This document shows positions 44,813 to 55,529 of a stretch of 64,000 nucleotides of DNA, piece after piece. Within the stretch, counting starts at the first letter, position 1. Every line of letters begins with the position of its first letter. The stretch is from Monodelphis domestica (taxonomy: Eukaryota; Chordata; Mammalia; Didelphimorphia; Didelphidae): contig NC_077227.1 in the NCBI RefSeq assembly GCF_027887165.1, positions 348,097,707 through 348,161,706 on the forward strand, in the 5' to 3' direction. The notes under the pieces were generated by a model, which ran no database searches, was not told the DNA's origin, and saw only the letters and a list, made by a program, of their open reading frames with translations. A program made the position numbers and the translations under genes.

Positions 44813-45087
44813 AAAAGGGAATGAGAAGTTTGTCAGGTACAAAGAACTACATCCCCTTCTCATAGTTGGCTTGTATGGTATAATCCAAAGCTAGCCTGAG
44901 TGAATTTATTCAATTCGCTAAAGAATAGCCATTTATTAGGATATCACCTTTCTTCTTTCCAGATATCCATGACTAAATATATACCCCTTTAATCACTAAG
45001 TCTTTCCCCACCATCACAATGCAGAGAGACCTACAGTCAGAAGCAGATCGATTCATTTCAGCAAATATTTATACAAGACGGAAACAA
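44813..45087. other. No recognised feature
   Basis: Spacer. Confidence 0.4.
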
Positions 45088-45338
45088 AATTAAGTATCTA
45101 CTATGTGCTAAGAACAGAACTAAACACTTTATAAATATTATCTCATTCAATTCTCATAAAAACCCTGAGAGATAGGTGTTCTTATTTTCTTCATCTTGTC
45201 TTCCCCTTGAGGAAAGTGAAGCAGAGGTTGTGACTCACTCAGGATCACACAGTTACTAAGTATTTAAGGACAGATTTGAACTCAGATCTTCCTGACTCAA
45301 GGCTTAGTACTCTATCCATTGTGCCAACTAGCTCCTTT
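45088..45338 (-). mobile_element. CORE-SINE (Mar1/SINE1-like), reverse orientation
   Basis: 'gtatctactatgtgctaag', 'ttctcataaaaaccctgag', 'cactcaggatcacacagtt' and 'gaactcagatcttcctgac', then a reversed head ending near 45335. Confidence 0.85.
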
Positions 45339-45539
45339 GCAGGCTGGCTTCTGGTAAATCTACACTTCACAGTGTGTTCTGAATCAAGCAAGAGGCCATG
45401 CTATCAGGATCTTATTTCCTAGGAGACTGGTAACTGAGTGTAGGGCGTATTTTCACAGGGGAAGGAATATTAATCAACATGCTGAATATTTGGAAGTCGT
45501 GGAAATGGAAGAAATCTCCAGATAAGAGAATGCAAGTTC
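45339..45539. other. No recognised feature
   Basis: Spacer. Confidence 0.4.
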
Positions 45540-45820
45540 CTTAATTATAAGTTCCTTGGGGGCAGTCTGTGTTTTATCATTTGTTGTATCCTCCATTCAA
45601 ACTTGGAATGGACTTCCTAAGAACAAGTCTTTTCCTTCTCATTAGAGATCTACTAGTGAAGGCTGAATGGCCACTTGTTAGGAATATTGTAGAAGGGCAT
45701 CGTTGACTAGGAATCTTAAGGACTAGGAATCTAATTCTATAATCAATGTTTGTTTGATGTTGAATGAATGAGTAAATGGATGAATGAACACAGGAATGAA
45801 TGAGGAAGGTTGATAACAAA
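45540..45820 (+). mobile_element. L2 3' terminus, interrupted
   Basis: 'attataagttccttggggg' and 'cagtctgtgttttatcatt' are L2 3' UTR blocks, and 'tgaatgaatgagtaaatgg' at 45760 is a TGAA-type end. The middle is unassigned. Confidence 0.45.
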
Positions 45821-46794
45821 ACTATGGAGGTCATCCATGTTTGAGAAGTGGGAGTAGAATTAAGAACCCCTAAAGGAGACACAGAATGTGTGTTCAGAGA
45901 GCTATGAGGAAAATTATGCAAGGGAAATTTCCAAAAAGTCAAATATTTGTTGCATTTACTGAAAGAGGAGGTAATTTATTTTGGATATCAGAATACCCAG
46001 AATTTTTGGCAGTTGAGAAACTTACATACAGGACTGTTGTGAGAATACATAATACCTGCTTTGAATTCTTGGCAAGGAGTGATCTACAGAAATATAATAT
46101 AATTATCTATAAATATAGGGCAATAATATTAGCATTCTATATTAGGTAATCTCATTTCTCTGATAATGATACAAGCTTATACATGCTTTTAGGCCTTTGA
46201 GCTTCTATTAAAAGATGCAAAACAAATAATCATTTTATTTCTGATTACTGCAAGAAAAATGAAGTGTTTTTTACATTATCCATTACAAATAGGTCAATAT
46301 GTGACTAGTTGAGAACATAATTATACTTTTTGCTCTGCATCTTTTCATCTCTGTTTTCTCATTATAGAGATTTTTGGTGCTGTCAAGTCCCCTATATACA
46401 TGTATAAGTAGAAAAACATTGACCCCATCAATTATAATTTGCAATTTCTGTAATTCTCATTAGTGCTTTGGGTGCATTCAGATCCAATTACTGGAAAAGA
46501 AGAAATGACACAGCAAAGGAAGGATGAATAAATAACTGGGCAACAGAGACAGCAAACTCAGTCTCTAGGGAGAGGAAATTCTTTAAATTACATAATTAAT
46601 GAAGAAGAAGAATTTTGTCCTCAGAAGAAAGATTTTTGGAACTGGAAGGCCAATGCTTTTTGATGTGAATAATTTCAGAAAATGGAAATAGTGGCTATGG
46701 ATACATTCCAGATAAAAGCAGAAATATTTAATATTCTCTGTATTTTAAAATATCTTACACTGTGTTTCCATTTGATTTGGGGTAAAATAGAAGA
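45821..46794. other. Unrecognised stretch
   Basis: About 1 kb. An 87-codon frame at 45886-46149 shows no domain. Confidence 0.4.
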
Positions 46795-47235
46795 TTGATG
46801 GTACCACAGAATAGTGAGTAGACAAAAATAGACAAAACACTTGACTAGAAATCAAGAGCCCTGAGTTTAAATCCCAGTTCTGCCATGAACTCTAAACATG
46901 TACATTGGGCAAATGACTTCCCCTCTGGAGATTTTGGCTTCCTAATTTGCAAAATGAAGGGGATGGACTATATCAGTAGTTCTTAAAGTGTGTCTGGAGA
47001 CCTTTATGGTGTGCCAAGACCTTTTCAGGGGTCCCATAAAGTCAAAACAATTTTCATAATAATATGAAGACTTTTAAATTTACAATGTGGTAAATTACAA
47101 TAGATATATAATACATTTGAACAAAAGCTCTTTGGGGTCTTCACTCATTTTTAAGAATGTAAAGTAGTACTGGAACAAAAATTTTGGAAACTACTAAACT
47201 AGATGATCCCTAAGGTCCCTTTCTATCATTTCTAT
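46795..47235 (+). mobile_element. MIR SINE split by a hAT-type element
   Basis: Left part 46795-46973: 'gagtttaaatcccagttct' and 'gcaaatgacttcccctctg', ending 'ggatggactatat'. Right part from 47197: 'aactagatgatccctaagg'. The two halves rejoin to the MIR block 'ggactagatgacc...aaggtcc'. Confidence 0.8.
46974..47196. mobile_element. hAT-type nonautonomous element
   Basis: 223 bp with terminal inverted repeats: left 'cagtagttcttaaagt', and right end complement 'tagtagtttccaaaat'. It is flanked by an imperfect 8-bp duplication, 'gactatat' / 'aactagat' (6 of 8 match). Internal 'cttttcaggggtcccataa' and 'caaaagctctttggggtc' recall Arthur/Zaphod-like hAT elements. No transposase. Confidence 0.75.
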
Positions 47236-47258
47236 CTATCTATCATTTCTATCAACTC
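47225..47258. repeat. Short (TATC)n / TTTCTATC patch
   Basis: Three 'atctatc' style units and repeated 'atcatttctatc'. Directly visible. Confidence 0.8.
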
Positions 47259-47589
47259 ATATACTTTACAGATTTAAGAATAAAAATCTAAAAATTCTTT
47301 TTAAAGATTTTGATTCATAAACTTCCTGGTATTGTTTGACTAATCAATGGAGAGGGATATACTTCATATGACTTATGGTTACAATTTGGAATAGTAACTA
47401 AGTAGCTCATTAAAATAATTTGTTTTAAAATTTTACTATTTATAATTTTTGCACACAGACATTAGATCATACTCTTGTTCCTTTCTTTTTTTCTTTATGG
47501 AGTTATATGTCTACAAAGTTTATGAGATGTGATTTATATCATATACTATGGTTTTCTACAGATCTTTTGAATTCCTGTTGATATTTTCA
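47259..47589. other. No recognised feature
   Basis: AT-rich spacer. Confidence 0.4.
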
Positions 47590-47768
47590 TCTGAGTGGCA
47601 GTTAATTGTAATGGATAGACATCTGGCCCTAGTGTTAGGAAGACCTCAGTTTACACATACCATCTGTATATCCCTGTGCAAGTCACTAAGCTCTCAATGC
47701 CCCAGTCAACTAAAGATTATAGATTGAAGAGCAATCTTCATTGGTACAGGGGATTTCCTTATCAGAAG
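47590..47768 (+). mobile_element. tRNA-derived SINE with variant 3' end
   Basis: 'aatggatagacatctggcc', 'gttaggaagacctcagttt' and 'tgtgcaagtcactaagctc', then a 3' half 'aagattatagattgaagag' and 'cattggtacaggggatttc'. Shares its 3' half with the copy at 8086. Confidence 0.65.
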
Positions 47769-47769
47769 T

Positions 47770-48485
47770 ACTCTATATTATCAACTCTAAAAGTGTGGTC
47801 CTTAGACATTGTATGATCCAAAGCAATTCACTTACCTCTGTTTGCCTCAGTTTCCTCATCAGTAAAATGAGATGGAAGAGGAAATGACAAACCTCTCCAG
47901 TATCTTTGCCAAGAAAACTCCAAATGTAGGGCATAGAGAGTCATGCAGTGTGAAATAACTGAAAAACAACAATATTATCAATTCTCTAAGTATAATCCAA
48001 GAGACCCTTTTAGGAGATCCATATAGTCAAAACTATTTTCATATTAATTTAAAGGAAGTATTTACCTATTAAATTATTTCTGTCTTTTCCAGTCTGGTAT
48101 GAGGGTAGATTTTCTTTATATTCTTCCATCAAAATAATATGCTGTAACAGATTGAATACAGAAAGAGGTATGAGAATATAACTGTCTGCTCTTATGCTGA
48201 ATTTTAAAGAGGTGTGCAAAAATATGTAATGTCCTTTTTCTCATTAACATTTTTGTTTTGGATAATATAGTGATTTCTCATAAAAATGTTGTATCTATTA
48301 ACATATAATGGATTTATTTCTAAATGAATAAACAAATATATTTGGAAAATTATCCATTTAATTTCTAATATAATAAATACCAATAGCTATATAACCCATA
48401 TTTTTAAAGCTCCGTGACCTCAATACTTTTTAAAAGTACAAAATAACTTCAAAGACTAAAAAGTCTAAGAAATACAGCCCTTTAC
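47770..48485. mobile_element. hAT-type element (Arthur/Zaphod-like), split by a SINE
   Basis: 'ctctaaaagtgtggtcc' at 47781 is a terminal-type sequence. From 47974 the body reads 'cttttaggagatccatata', 'gtcaaaactattttcatatt', 'gattgaatacagaaagagg' and 'gagaatataactgtctgct', ending near 'aaaaagtctaagaaatac' (48458-48475). No transposase frame. It is related to the element at 46974, which looks like an internally deleted version. Confidence 0.65.
47808..47973 (+). mobile_element. RTE-tailed SINE, 5' truncated, nested
   Basis: 'ctgtttgcctcagtttcct', 'catcagtaaaatgagatgg', 'atctttgccaagaaaactc' and 'gaaataactgaaaaacaac'. The hAT sequence immediately upstream (47776-47807) is repeated imperfectly right after it (47974-48006), consistent with a long target duplication. 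Confidence 0.8.
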
Positions 48486-48744
48486 CAGTGAAATTTCAGA
48501 TCTAGCACACATTACTTTTTCACCTACTTCATTTAATTAAATTTAATTAATTAAGCAAGATATTTGTTTATTCTAATAGAGCTGGAAGAAAGATGAATTA
48601 TAAAAATGAGAAAGTAGATCTATCAGATCCTTTTCAACTCTGACATTTTGTCTTTAATTATGTTCCTCAAACTCAGCAAAGGTATGAGGCAGCAAGTTTA
48701 GAGAAGGAGCCTAGCTCTTAGCTCTGACTCAGGCAATTACCATA
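48486..48744. other. No recognised feature
   Basis: Spacer with 'tttaattaaatttaattaatt' type AT repeats near 48532-48555. Confidence 0.4.
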
Positions 48745-49575
48745 TGTTCAATGAAATCCAAGAAGCATTTACTTATTAAGCATAAGCACATACTATGTGG
48801 GAAATGCTAGGGAATCGAAAACAAAAGCAAAATGCTCCCTGCCCTCAAGAAACTTGCATTTAGGGGAGATGCAACATGTACAAAAAGAGATGGAGCTTAA
48901 GAAAAATTGAGGAACAAGAGAACACTAGAGAATCAAGAAGGCGTCACAGGTGAGATGAAACCTAAGCCTTGAAGGAAAACTAGAATTCTAAGAAGCAAAA
49001 ATGAGAAAGGAGCACATTCCAGAGATGAAGCATGACTTGTACAAATGTTTTCATTAGGATCCAAGTTCAGGAAATATGTAGTATTCCACTTTGACTGCAA
49101 TCTAGGGTACAGATAAGGTAGCAGCATGAAACAAGGCTAGAAAGAGATGGGATCTGCACTGTGGAGAGTTTTCAGTGACAGATTGAAGGACCTTCTATTT
49201 TAACAGATAAGTAAAAATGAACCACTAAGAGTTTTTGAAAAGAATGACATAGGAAGATCTTTGCCTTAAAAGGATTATTTTAGCAGTTTTTGTGGAGTTG
49301 GATTAGAGAGGAGAGAATCTGGAAGCAAAGAGACTAATTAGTAGAATGTAACATTAGACCAAGTGATAAGTAGAGGCTTTTAATTAAGTTGATAGTCTTG
49401 TGAAGGGAAAGAAGGATAGATATTAGGGATATTGTTCAGGTAACACTTTTGAGGCATTTGATTAGATATGGGGAGGTGATGGTGGGAGAAGGAAGAGTCA
49501 AGGAAGACTATAAAACTATGAAACTTTGGAATATGGAGAATGTTGGTGCCCTCAACTGAAGAGATAAAGGTTTGT
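48745..49575 (-). mobile_element. L2 LINE, reverse orientation, 3' part
   Basis: Reverse L2 order: 'gcacatactatgtgggaaa', 'gccctcaagaaacttgcat', 'ggagcacattccagagatg', 'gagagttttcagtgacaga' and 'gttggtgccctcaactgaa'. It resumes at 51106 after an insertion. Confidence 0.8.
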
Positions 49576-49783
49576 TGCAATTTAAATTAAGGTAAACTGA
49601 GGCACAAAATTCCAAGCACATGCAATTCATTGGTAAGGCTAACTATCACCAAAAAGGGAGTCTCTCAACTCTTGTCAGTCAAAAGTCAAAAGTAACCCAA
49701 GGTAGGGCTTACTAGCCTTCCTACAGTTTTGGGAAGTACAAGAGAACAAAGGATAGGAAGCATTAAATAATAAGATTGACTAC

Positions 49784-49947
49784 TGTTAAATTTATAATTG
49801 GACTTGAATATTTAATTGGTGGTCGCCAGGGATTTCATTTCTAAATCCCAAAATGAATTACTGAAGTAAATGGAATTATTGGTAGTTTATTTATAATAGA
49901 GGGAAGATCTTAAGGAAGAGAGAAAAGGGAAGAGAGAGGGAAGGAAG

Positions 49948-49983
<36 letters not shown>

Positions 49984-50678
49984 GAGACAGAGAGAGAGAC
50001 AGAGAGAGAGACAGAGAGAGAGAGACAGAGAGAAATAGAGAGAGCTATTGCTTCCTCAGAGCCAGGTAGGAATTCTAAGCCCCAGCCAGACTCAAGAAAA
50101 TGGGCCTTTCTCGGAGGTTCACACCTTTATAAAGGGAAGGAAACTAAGTCAGTCTTTACACTCACCATAGTGACTGTCTAAAAGGAAGCAGTCTGAGGTC
50201 TCCTGCACAAGCTCCTCCAGGGGTCCAGTTCCACAGCCAAGTGTCTTCACTCCAAGTCTGAGTATTTGTCTTCCAGTCTCTCCTCAAGTGTCTGTCTTCC
50301 AGTCTCTCCTCTGAGTGACTCTTCTTCATTCTTGATTCATTCTTGTATGCCTCTGTTTCCTCTATTTAAAGACCCTTTTTTCTTGTGTCACCTCCCCTAA
50401 ATTTTACATCTACCAATCACAGCAGACGCTCCTTTTCAGGTCTGCCCACTCAATGTATGAAATGGGTATTCATACCTTTTTTAGTTAGTTATACCTTTTG
50501 TGGTTAGTTAACACCTTTTTGTAGTTAAATTGGGTAGATCTACTTTAAGTACTGAGTTAACACTTTGGGGATTAAAATCTAAAAATAGATCTGGGGTTAC
50601 AATTTTATCTTCACTGTCAAGGAAGAGTTAAGTACCTTCATTGTTACAATCAGGGGAGAGCCAAATCCAATCTTCACA
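49784..50678 (-). mobile_element. Solo LTR of an endogenous retrovirus-like element, reverse orientation
   Basis: 895 bp. The plus strand starts TGTTAA and ends TTCACA. It is flanked by a 4-bp duplication 'ctac' (49780-49783, 50679-50682), as seen for gamma-type elements. In reverse reading it holds CCAAT-type 'gtgattggtag' (near 50410), a TTTAAA element (near 50367), a long GA-rich tract and 'ggcgaccaccaatta' near its 3' end. The order matches the LTR at 31471. No viral genes are present. Confidence 0.85.
49930..50046. repeat. (GA)n / (GAGAGACA)n tract inside the LTR
   Basis: About 115 bp of purine repeats with CA interruptions every 10-14 bp. It lies wholly inside the LTR and is absent from the related LTR at 31471. 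Confidence 0.95.
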
Positions 50679-51105
50679 CTACAAAGTCTGAAGTATCATA
50701 GATGATGGAAAACAACGTGATTAGACTGAAGTCAGGATGTAGGAGTAGCAATGGCCCGTCCTTCCATCTTGTTGCTATGGAAAGCTCATTGATGTTGTCC
50801 AACTGCATGAATAACAGACTTCCTGAAATCCACTTGCACTTTGCAAACTTGTTATTAAGATACAATGACTCCTTTAATTATATATGGGCAGAAAAATACA
50901 TATAGAAAATATATTCCTTTGAATTAAGATGACTTATGAGACAATTTAGCTCATGGAAGAAAGCTGAACTTCTGAACTTAACTCAGAGACCAAGAAACAC
51001 AACCTGGGCAATTTTACAATATATTGGGGATGATACAGAATTTAATCAATTACAAAATGAATTCAGAATCAAATTGATTTTTCTCAGGCTTAGTGGGAAA
51101 GATAA

Positions 51106-51415
51106 TGTGTTCCATTTTAGATGTGTTTAATTAGAGATTTCTACAGAGCATTAACTAAGAAATGCCCATCAGGAAGTTGATGACATAGGACTGGAGTTCA
51201 ACAAGTTGAATAAAAATCTGAAAAGAAAGATTTGGAAGTCATCTGTGCAGACATGATATTTGAATAATGGGAGCAGTTGAGATCACTAAGGGGAAAAAAG
51301 GGGAACAGAATAAAGAGATCAATAGAAGTCTTGGAAAGATCAGCTTCAGTGGAAGGATAGGAATTGAAAGTCAGGTTATGTGATGAGAAGAAATGGGGAA
51401 GTGGTGATGATATCT
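51106..51415 (-). mobile_element. L2 LINE, reverse orientation, continuation
   Basis: 'ggaagttgatgacatagga', 'ggaagtcatctgtgcagac', 'gggagcagttgagatcact' and 'gatcagcttcagtggaagg' continue the reverse L2 copy that stopped at 49575. Confidence 0.75.
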
Positions 51416-51692
51416 CATAAACCTGGCTGCCCCATTTTAAGAATTCTCTGACTGACTTCTCCACCATGACCCTAAGTTGGGTACTTTCCCTGTCCTTGCT
51501 TTTTAGCTTCCTTTAGTGTATTGTCTTTCCCCATTAGATTATAAGCTCTTAAGGGCAAAGATTTTCTTTTTTCTTCCCTTCTCTTCCCTTCCCCTCTCTT
51601 TTCTTTTCTTTTCTTTTTTTTTGCATTTGTATCCCAGTGCTCAGCATAGTGCCTGGCACATTGTAGGCACTTAATAAATATTTGACTATAAA
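51416..51692 (+). mobile_element. L2 3' terminus, forward orientation
   Basis: 'ccattagattataagctct', a T/C-rich tract at 51563-51622, 'tttgtatcccagtgctcag' and 'tgcctggcacattgtaggc', then 'ttaataaatatttgac'. Opposite in orientation to the adjoining L2. Confidence 0.85.
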
Positions 51693-52039
51693 CCAATATT
51701 TCCAGCGTCAAAGACCTAGAATCAGAAGGGAATCATGAAGGTTACTGAGTCTAAACCAAATCAAAAGATTTTTTTTTAAGGATAGCATGTTTCTGAAAAT
51801 GGCTATAGATATTAAGGGATTATTATTATTATTATTAACCTTTTAGAGAAAGAGATTGAAGATGAATGAAAAATGAGAATGGTCAAAGGGCAGGGCAGTC
51901 TCCTAAGGGAAAAGGGAGGAGCTGAGCTTAAGAACACAGGTAAAAGGTTTGGACTTGTCCAGGAGAGGAACTTTTCCCTAAGAAACAGTTTTGAAGAAAA
52001 GAATTTTGAAGTGCAGAGTGACATTGATGGTAGAAGGGC
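51693..52039. other. No recognised feature
   Basis: Contains a short (ATT)n run at 51818-51837. The rest may be a diverged L2 or unclassified sequence. Confidence 0.4.
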
Positions 52040-52550
52040 CTAACAAATGTGGAAACCACAAAGGGATAATATTAACTGTATAATAATAGCTAATTAATTA
52101 CATAATTGTCATACAAAGTATTTCCTGACATACAAATAATATAATTAAAAGTATGATTGATGATTAATAAATAATAACATATTAGTAGTTAATTATGTAT
52201 ATAATTATTTCATATGTAATATAAAGTATGTACTATAGAAACAATCTACCGGAAAGTGAATAATTAATAGCATAATAATAATAATTATTATTTAACCATA
52301 TGCAACAAAATACAAAAATGTATAAATAATATAATTAAAGTATAAATAAGGAATGATAATAGTTTACTAATTATAATTTTATAATATAATGGATAGAATA
52401 ATCAACACATGATATAACTAAAATATAATAAATAATGTAATAATAATATATAATTACATTCTATGTACTATAAAGCACACAATACAGAAATATATAATAA
52501 AATATATACCTAATAAATAATATAATAACAATAATAGTGAATTAGATAGC
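52040..52550. repeat. AT-rich low-complexity block
   Basis: About 500 bp dominated by AATAAT, ATAAT and TAATTA words with many short palindromes and no long perfect unit. It may have formed by expansion of an ATA/AAT microsatellite. DNA of this composition can act as an unwinding or matrix-attachment element, but the sequence alone does not show this. Confidence 0.8.
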
Positions 52551-52799
52551 ATAAGAGAAGTCAACAAAGAATTAATGTGATTGAAATGAAACGTAATTAA
52601 AGAAAATAGGCTTTTCACAGTATGACAGCAAGGAACAACCAATAGATAGCCCGTGCATTGGAACGATGCAGATTAGAGTCATATACACAGAGAATGGGAG
52701 CAGAGATGGAATGGAGAAAACATCCACATCATTAAGATCAGAGATTCATCCCAGATGAGTATTTGCTAAATAGAGATAAACAGTTGATTAAACAGTATG
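52551..52799. other. No recognised feature
   Basis: Spacer. Confidence 0.4.
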
Positions 52800-52995
52800 G
52801 TTTGAGGCAGTGTGGTGTAGTGGTTACAACTTTAGACAGCATCAGGAAGTGACTCTGCCTTCGATACAAACTGTGACCATAGACAAGTCCCTTAACTTGT
52901 CTAGGCCTGAGTTTCCTGATCTATAAAATGAAAGAGGGATTCAATGGTTATTAATCTCTTTCCTAACTCTCAATCTGTGATCATATAAAAGCTCT
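52800..52995 (+). mobile_element. MIR SINE, well preserved
   Basis: 'aggcagtgtggtgtagtgg', 'gaccatagacaagtccctt' and 'gcctgagtttcctgatcta', then 'ctctcaatctgtgatcata' in MIR order. Confidence 0.85.
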
Positions 52996-53818
52996 GCCTT
53001 CTAGCATTCTATAACAATGGAAAGTTTCACTCGTAAGAGTGTTAGCACTCAAAACACCTAGGAACTGAGTATGGTGAGTAGGTGGAGTCATTCATGTGGG
53101 TTCCCAGGGAATGAACCAAATTCAAACATGACACTAAATCAGTTATTACGGATATTCAGGAGTAATACTACACATAGTATAGTGGCAAATACTCTGCCAT
53201 GTACCAGTGGCCCTGGTCCTTTGGGCATTTGTTGGAGTTTCTGAAGCACTGTTTAGAGTGGAATCACATTTTTGCCTATAGGTTCAATCTTTCCAGCTTC
53301 AGGGGAAGTATCGGACATGGAGGGAGTTAGGGAGTAGAGAAGGATCTGAAGAAAAGGTTAAGCCTGCTCTAGACTTCACATTGAGCACACGAAGAAAGAA
53401 ATTGCCTCAATGATCCTTCTCAGAAACTATTTGGCCTTCAGCTCCTTGAGATTCAACTTTGAGCCAGTTGCCAAGATGTTTAGTTCCATACTTCAAAGTC
53501 ATCCCAGTAAAGGAGACATGATTTAAAAGTAATGCAACAGGTCTCTTGTGATTCTCCTCTAGTCAAAAGCATGGCAGTCAAGGAAGGAGAGCACCGCCAA
53601 GAACTCCAGGCATGAGAACATTGTATATGCCCTAAACCAAGGACAAAGAGTCCTGTTCCACAAGTATCAAATTCACAGGAATTCCTGGGGGCTGTTGAGA
53701 GCAACAAAGTATAGTTTCACACTTAACTTAGCATTTTCTTGAGGCTGTGTCATGCTGAGCTGAACTAAAGGACATAGCAAGGATAGTTATTTTAATTTCA
53801 TTTTCAGAGTAACAAGCA
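52996..53818. other. Unrecognised stretch
   Basis: About 820 bp. The minus-strand frame 53707-53480 (75 codons) shows no domain. Confidence 0.4.
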
Positions 53819-54019
53819 CTTTGGGTTTTTTAAAATTTAATTTAAATTTTTGTTATATTTTAAGTTTCAAGCTACCCCCACCCTCCCCACCCTGTATTAG
53901 AAAAGGTCACAATTTGACAAAATTTTATGTACATTATATATATGTAAAACTATATGATGCACACTTTTATTTTTCAATTCTTTCTCTAGAAGTAAACATT
54001 CACATTTATACTTAAAACA

Positions 54020-54196
54020 ATATTCCTCAGGAGGACCCTGGAGATGGGAGGTCCTTAGGTCAATCTGACTTCAGACACTTCCTAGCTGTGTGACCCTGGG
54101 CAAGTCACTTAGCCCAATTGCTTAGCCCTTCAGTCTCTTCTGCTTTGGAACCAATACTTAGTAGATTCAAAGACAGATGGTAAAGATTTAAAAAAA
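54020..54196 (+). mobile_element. CORE-SINE, WSINE/Mar3-like, nested in L1
   Basis: 'gagatgggaggtccttagg', 'tgtgaccctgggcaagtca' and 'tcttctgctttggaaccaa', then an A-rich end. 5' truncated. Confidence 0.85.
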
Positions 54197-54320
54197 TTTA
54201 TTTCTGTTACCATAAACACTATTCTCTTGGTTCCGCTTGTTTCACTTTTCATTATTTCATGCAAGTTTTTCCATGTTTTTCTAAAATCAACATTTTTGCT
54301 CATTATTTCTTACAACCCAG

Positions 54321-54702
54321 TGTAACAGTTAAAATTAGTTTCTCTATTAAAAGTATTGTATTTTTATGAGGTTTATTAAAGATTATTAGAATTAAGAAAT
54401 AAAGAAAATAGTATAGTAGTAGTCTCTCAGTAACCGAGGATGATGAAAAGAAAATACAAAATAAGAAAAGCACATGCCTAGGCCCAGAGCCCATTCACAA
54501 CCACTTACTCTACATCTTGCCTGCTAGGTAGAGAGCCCTGTGTGCTTAGAAGCAAGCAAGGAGAGGGCAAGTAGGCCGTCAGTTTAAATACCCTCTTTTG
54601 TTCTCGGCCCAGGTGAGGACCTCAGGTGAGATTTTAGGGCATTCTGGGAACTACCAAGGACTTCTGGGAATTGAAGTCTGGGGTTCAAATCTCCATTTTA
54701 CA
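54321..54702 (-). mobile_element. Solo LTR nested in L1, reverse orientation
   Basis: 382 bp, starting TGTAAC and ending TTTACA on the plus strand. It is flanked by a perfect 4-bp duplication 'ccag' (54317-54320, 54703-54706), and the L1 sequence joins across it. Reversed reading shows a 'gggtatttaaactg' TATA-like element (near 54585) and an AATAAA-type signal near 54370. It differs in length and sequence from the LTRs at 31471 and 49784, so it is a second LTR group. Confidence 0.85.
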
Positions 54703-55085
54703 CCAGTAGTATTCCATCACAGTTAAATGCCCTGATTGATGGGCATCTCCTCAAGTTCTAGTTCTCTGCCACCACAAAAAGAGTTGCTATAGATATATTA
54801 GAACTTGTGGGTTCTTTTCCTCTTTCCCTGATTACTTTGGGGAACAGACCTAATAATGGCATTGCTGGGTCAAAGGGTACCCATGGTTTTATAGGCATAA
54901 CTTGGGCATAATTCCAGATTGTTCTTCTAAATGGTTGGATCAGTTCCCACCCACCAATGGTATATTAGTGTCCTTGTTTTTTCACATCCCTTTCAACATT
55001 GGTTAGTCGAAAGCATTTTGGAACATAGTACCTATTTGGTGTTCTGGTATATGACAAAAACTCTCCTTTTTAAAATGATTTTTAA

Positions 55086-55184
55086 ATTTTTTTAAAAAAT
55101 TAAAAAAATTTAAATGATACATTTCTACATAAGATTATATATTTAGAGCTTAAATGAATCTTTAGCTCGTTTTATCTATTCTTT
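55086..55184. other. A/T homopolymer-rich spacer
   Basis: Alternating A and T runs, with no family assignment. Confidence 0.5.
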
Positions 55185-55345
55185 TTTTTCTATTAAAATG
55201 TTCATTTTGTAGATGAGAAACTAAGGCCTGGAGATGGTAAGTGATTTGTCCAAGGTTACACAAGTACAAGAACTAAAATTTAAATTTAGGTCTTCTGATT
55301 ACCAATCTAGCCTTCTTTATACTATTCTATATTATGATGCCTTTG
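55185..55345 (-). mobile_element. THER1/MIR SINE, reverse orientation
   Basis: 'ttttgtagatgagaaacta', 'aggcctggagatggtaagt' and 'tccaaggttacacaagtac', then 'ttaggtcttctgattacca'. Confidence 0.8.
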
Positions 55346-55529
55346 ATCCCTAAATTATAGCATTTTCTCAACAATAAAAATTTAAAAAGCTAGAGGGTAA
55401 GGATTACCTGTCAATTAAAGATCTATTAAAAAGAAAGACAAAACCTCTTTTAAAATGATTATTAGAAAATGCTATTAGTAAAATTATATGTTTGTGTATT
55501 ACCTTATGGCTAGTAAAACATGTTCATGG
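55346..55529. other. No recognised feature
   Basis: Spacer. Confidence 0.4.

Larger units (their letters stand above)
49576..51105. repeat. Composite insertion inside L2, outer part unclassified
   Basis: L2 sequence is interrupted for about 1.5 kb. A solo LTR (49784-50678) accounts for 895 bp. The flanks (49576-49783 and 50679-51105, about 635 bp) are neither L2 nor that LTR and appear to be an older insertion into which the LTR landed. 'ggtaaactgaggcacaaaa' near 49590 might be part of another LTR-type repeat. Confidence 0.4.
53819..55085 (-). mobile_element. L1 LINE 3' part, reverse orientation, carrying a SINE and an LTR
   Basis: L1 segments 53819-54018, 54197-54320 and 54703-55085 follow the same reversed order as the L1 copy at 37625 ('ggttccgcttgtttcactt', 'agtagtattccatcacag', 'gccaccacaaaaagagttg' and 'ggcattgctgggtcaaagg'). 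It is heavily diverged and has no open ORF2. A SINE (54020-54196) and a solo LTR (54321-54702) are nested in it. Confidence 0.85.

Noticed and set aside
31471..50678. The two related LTRs as ends of one provirus
   Set aside because: They are in opposite orientations, differ in length and sequence, and the DNA between them holds SINEs, L2 and L1 rather than viral genes.
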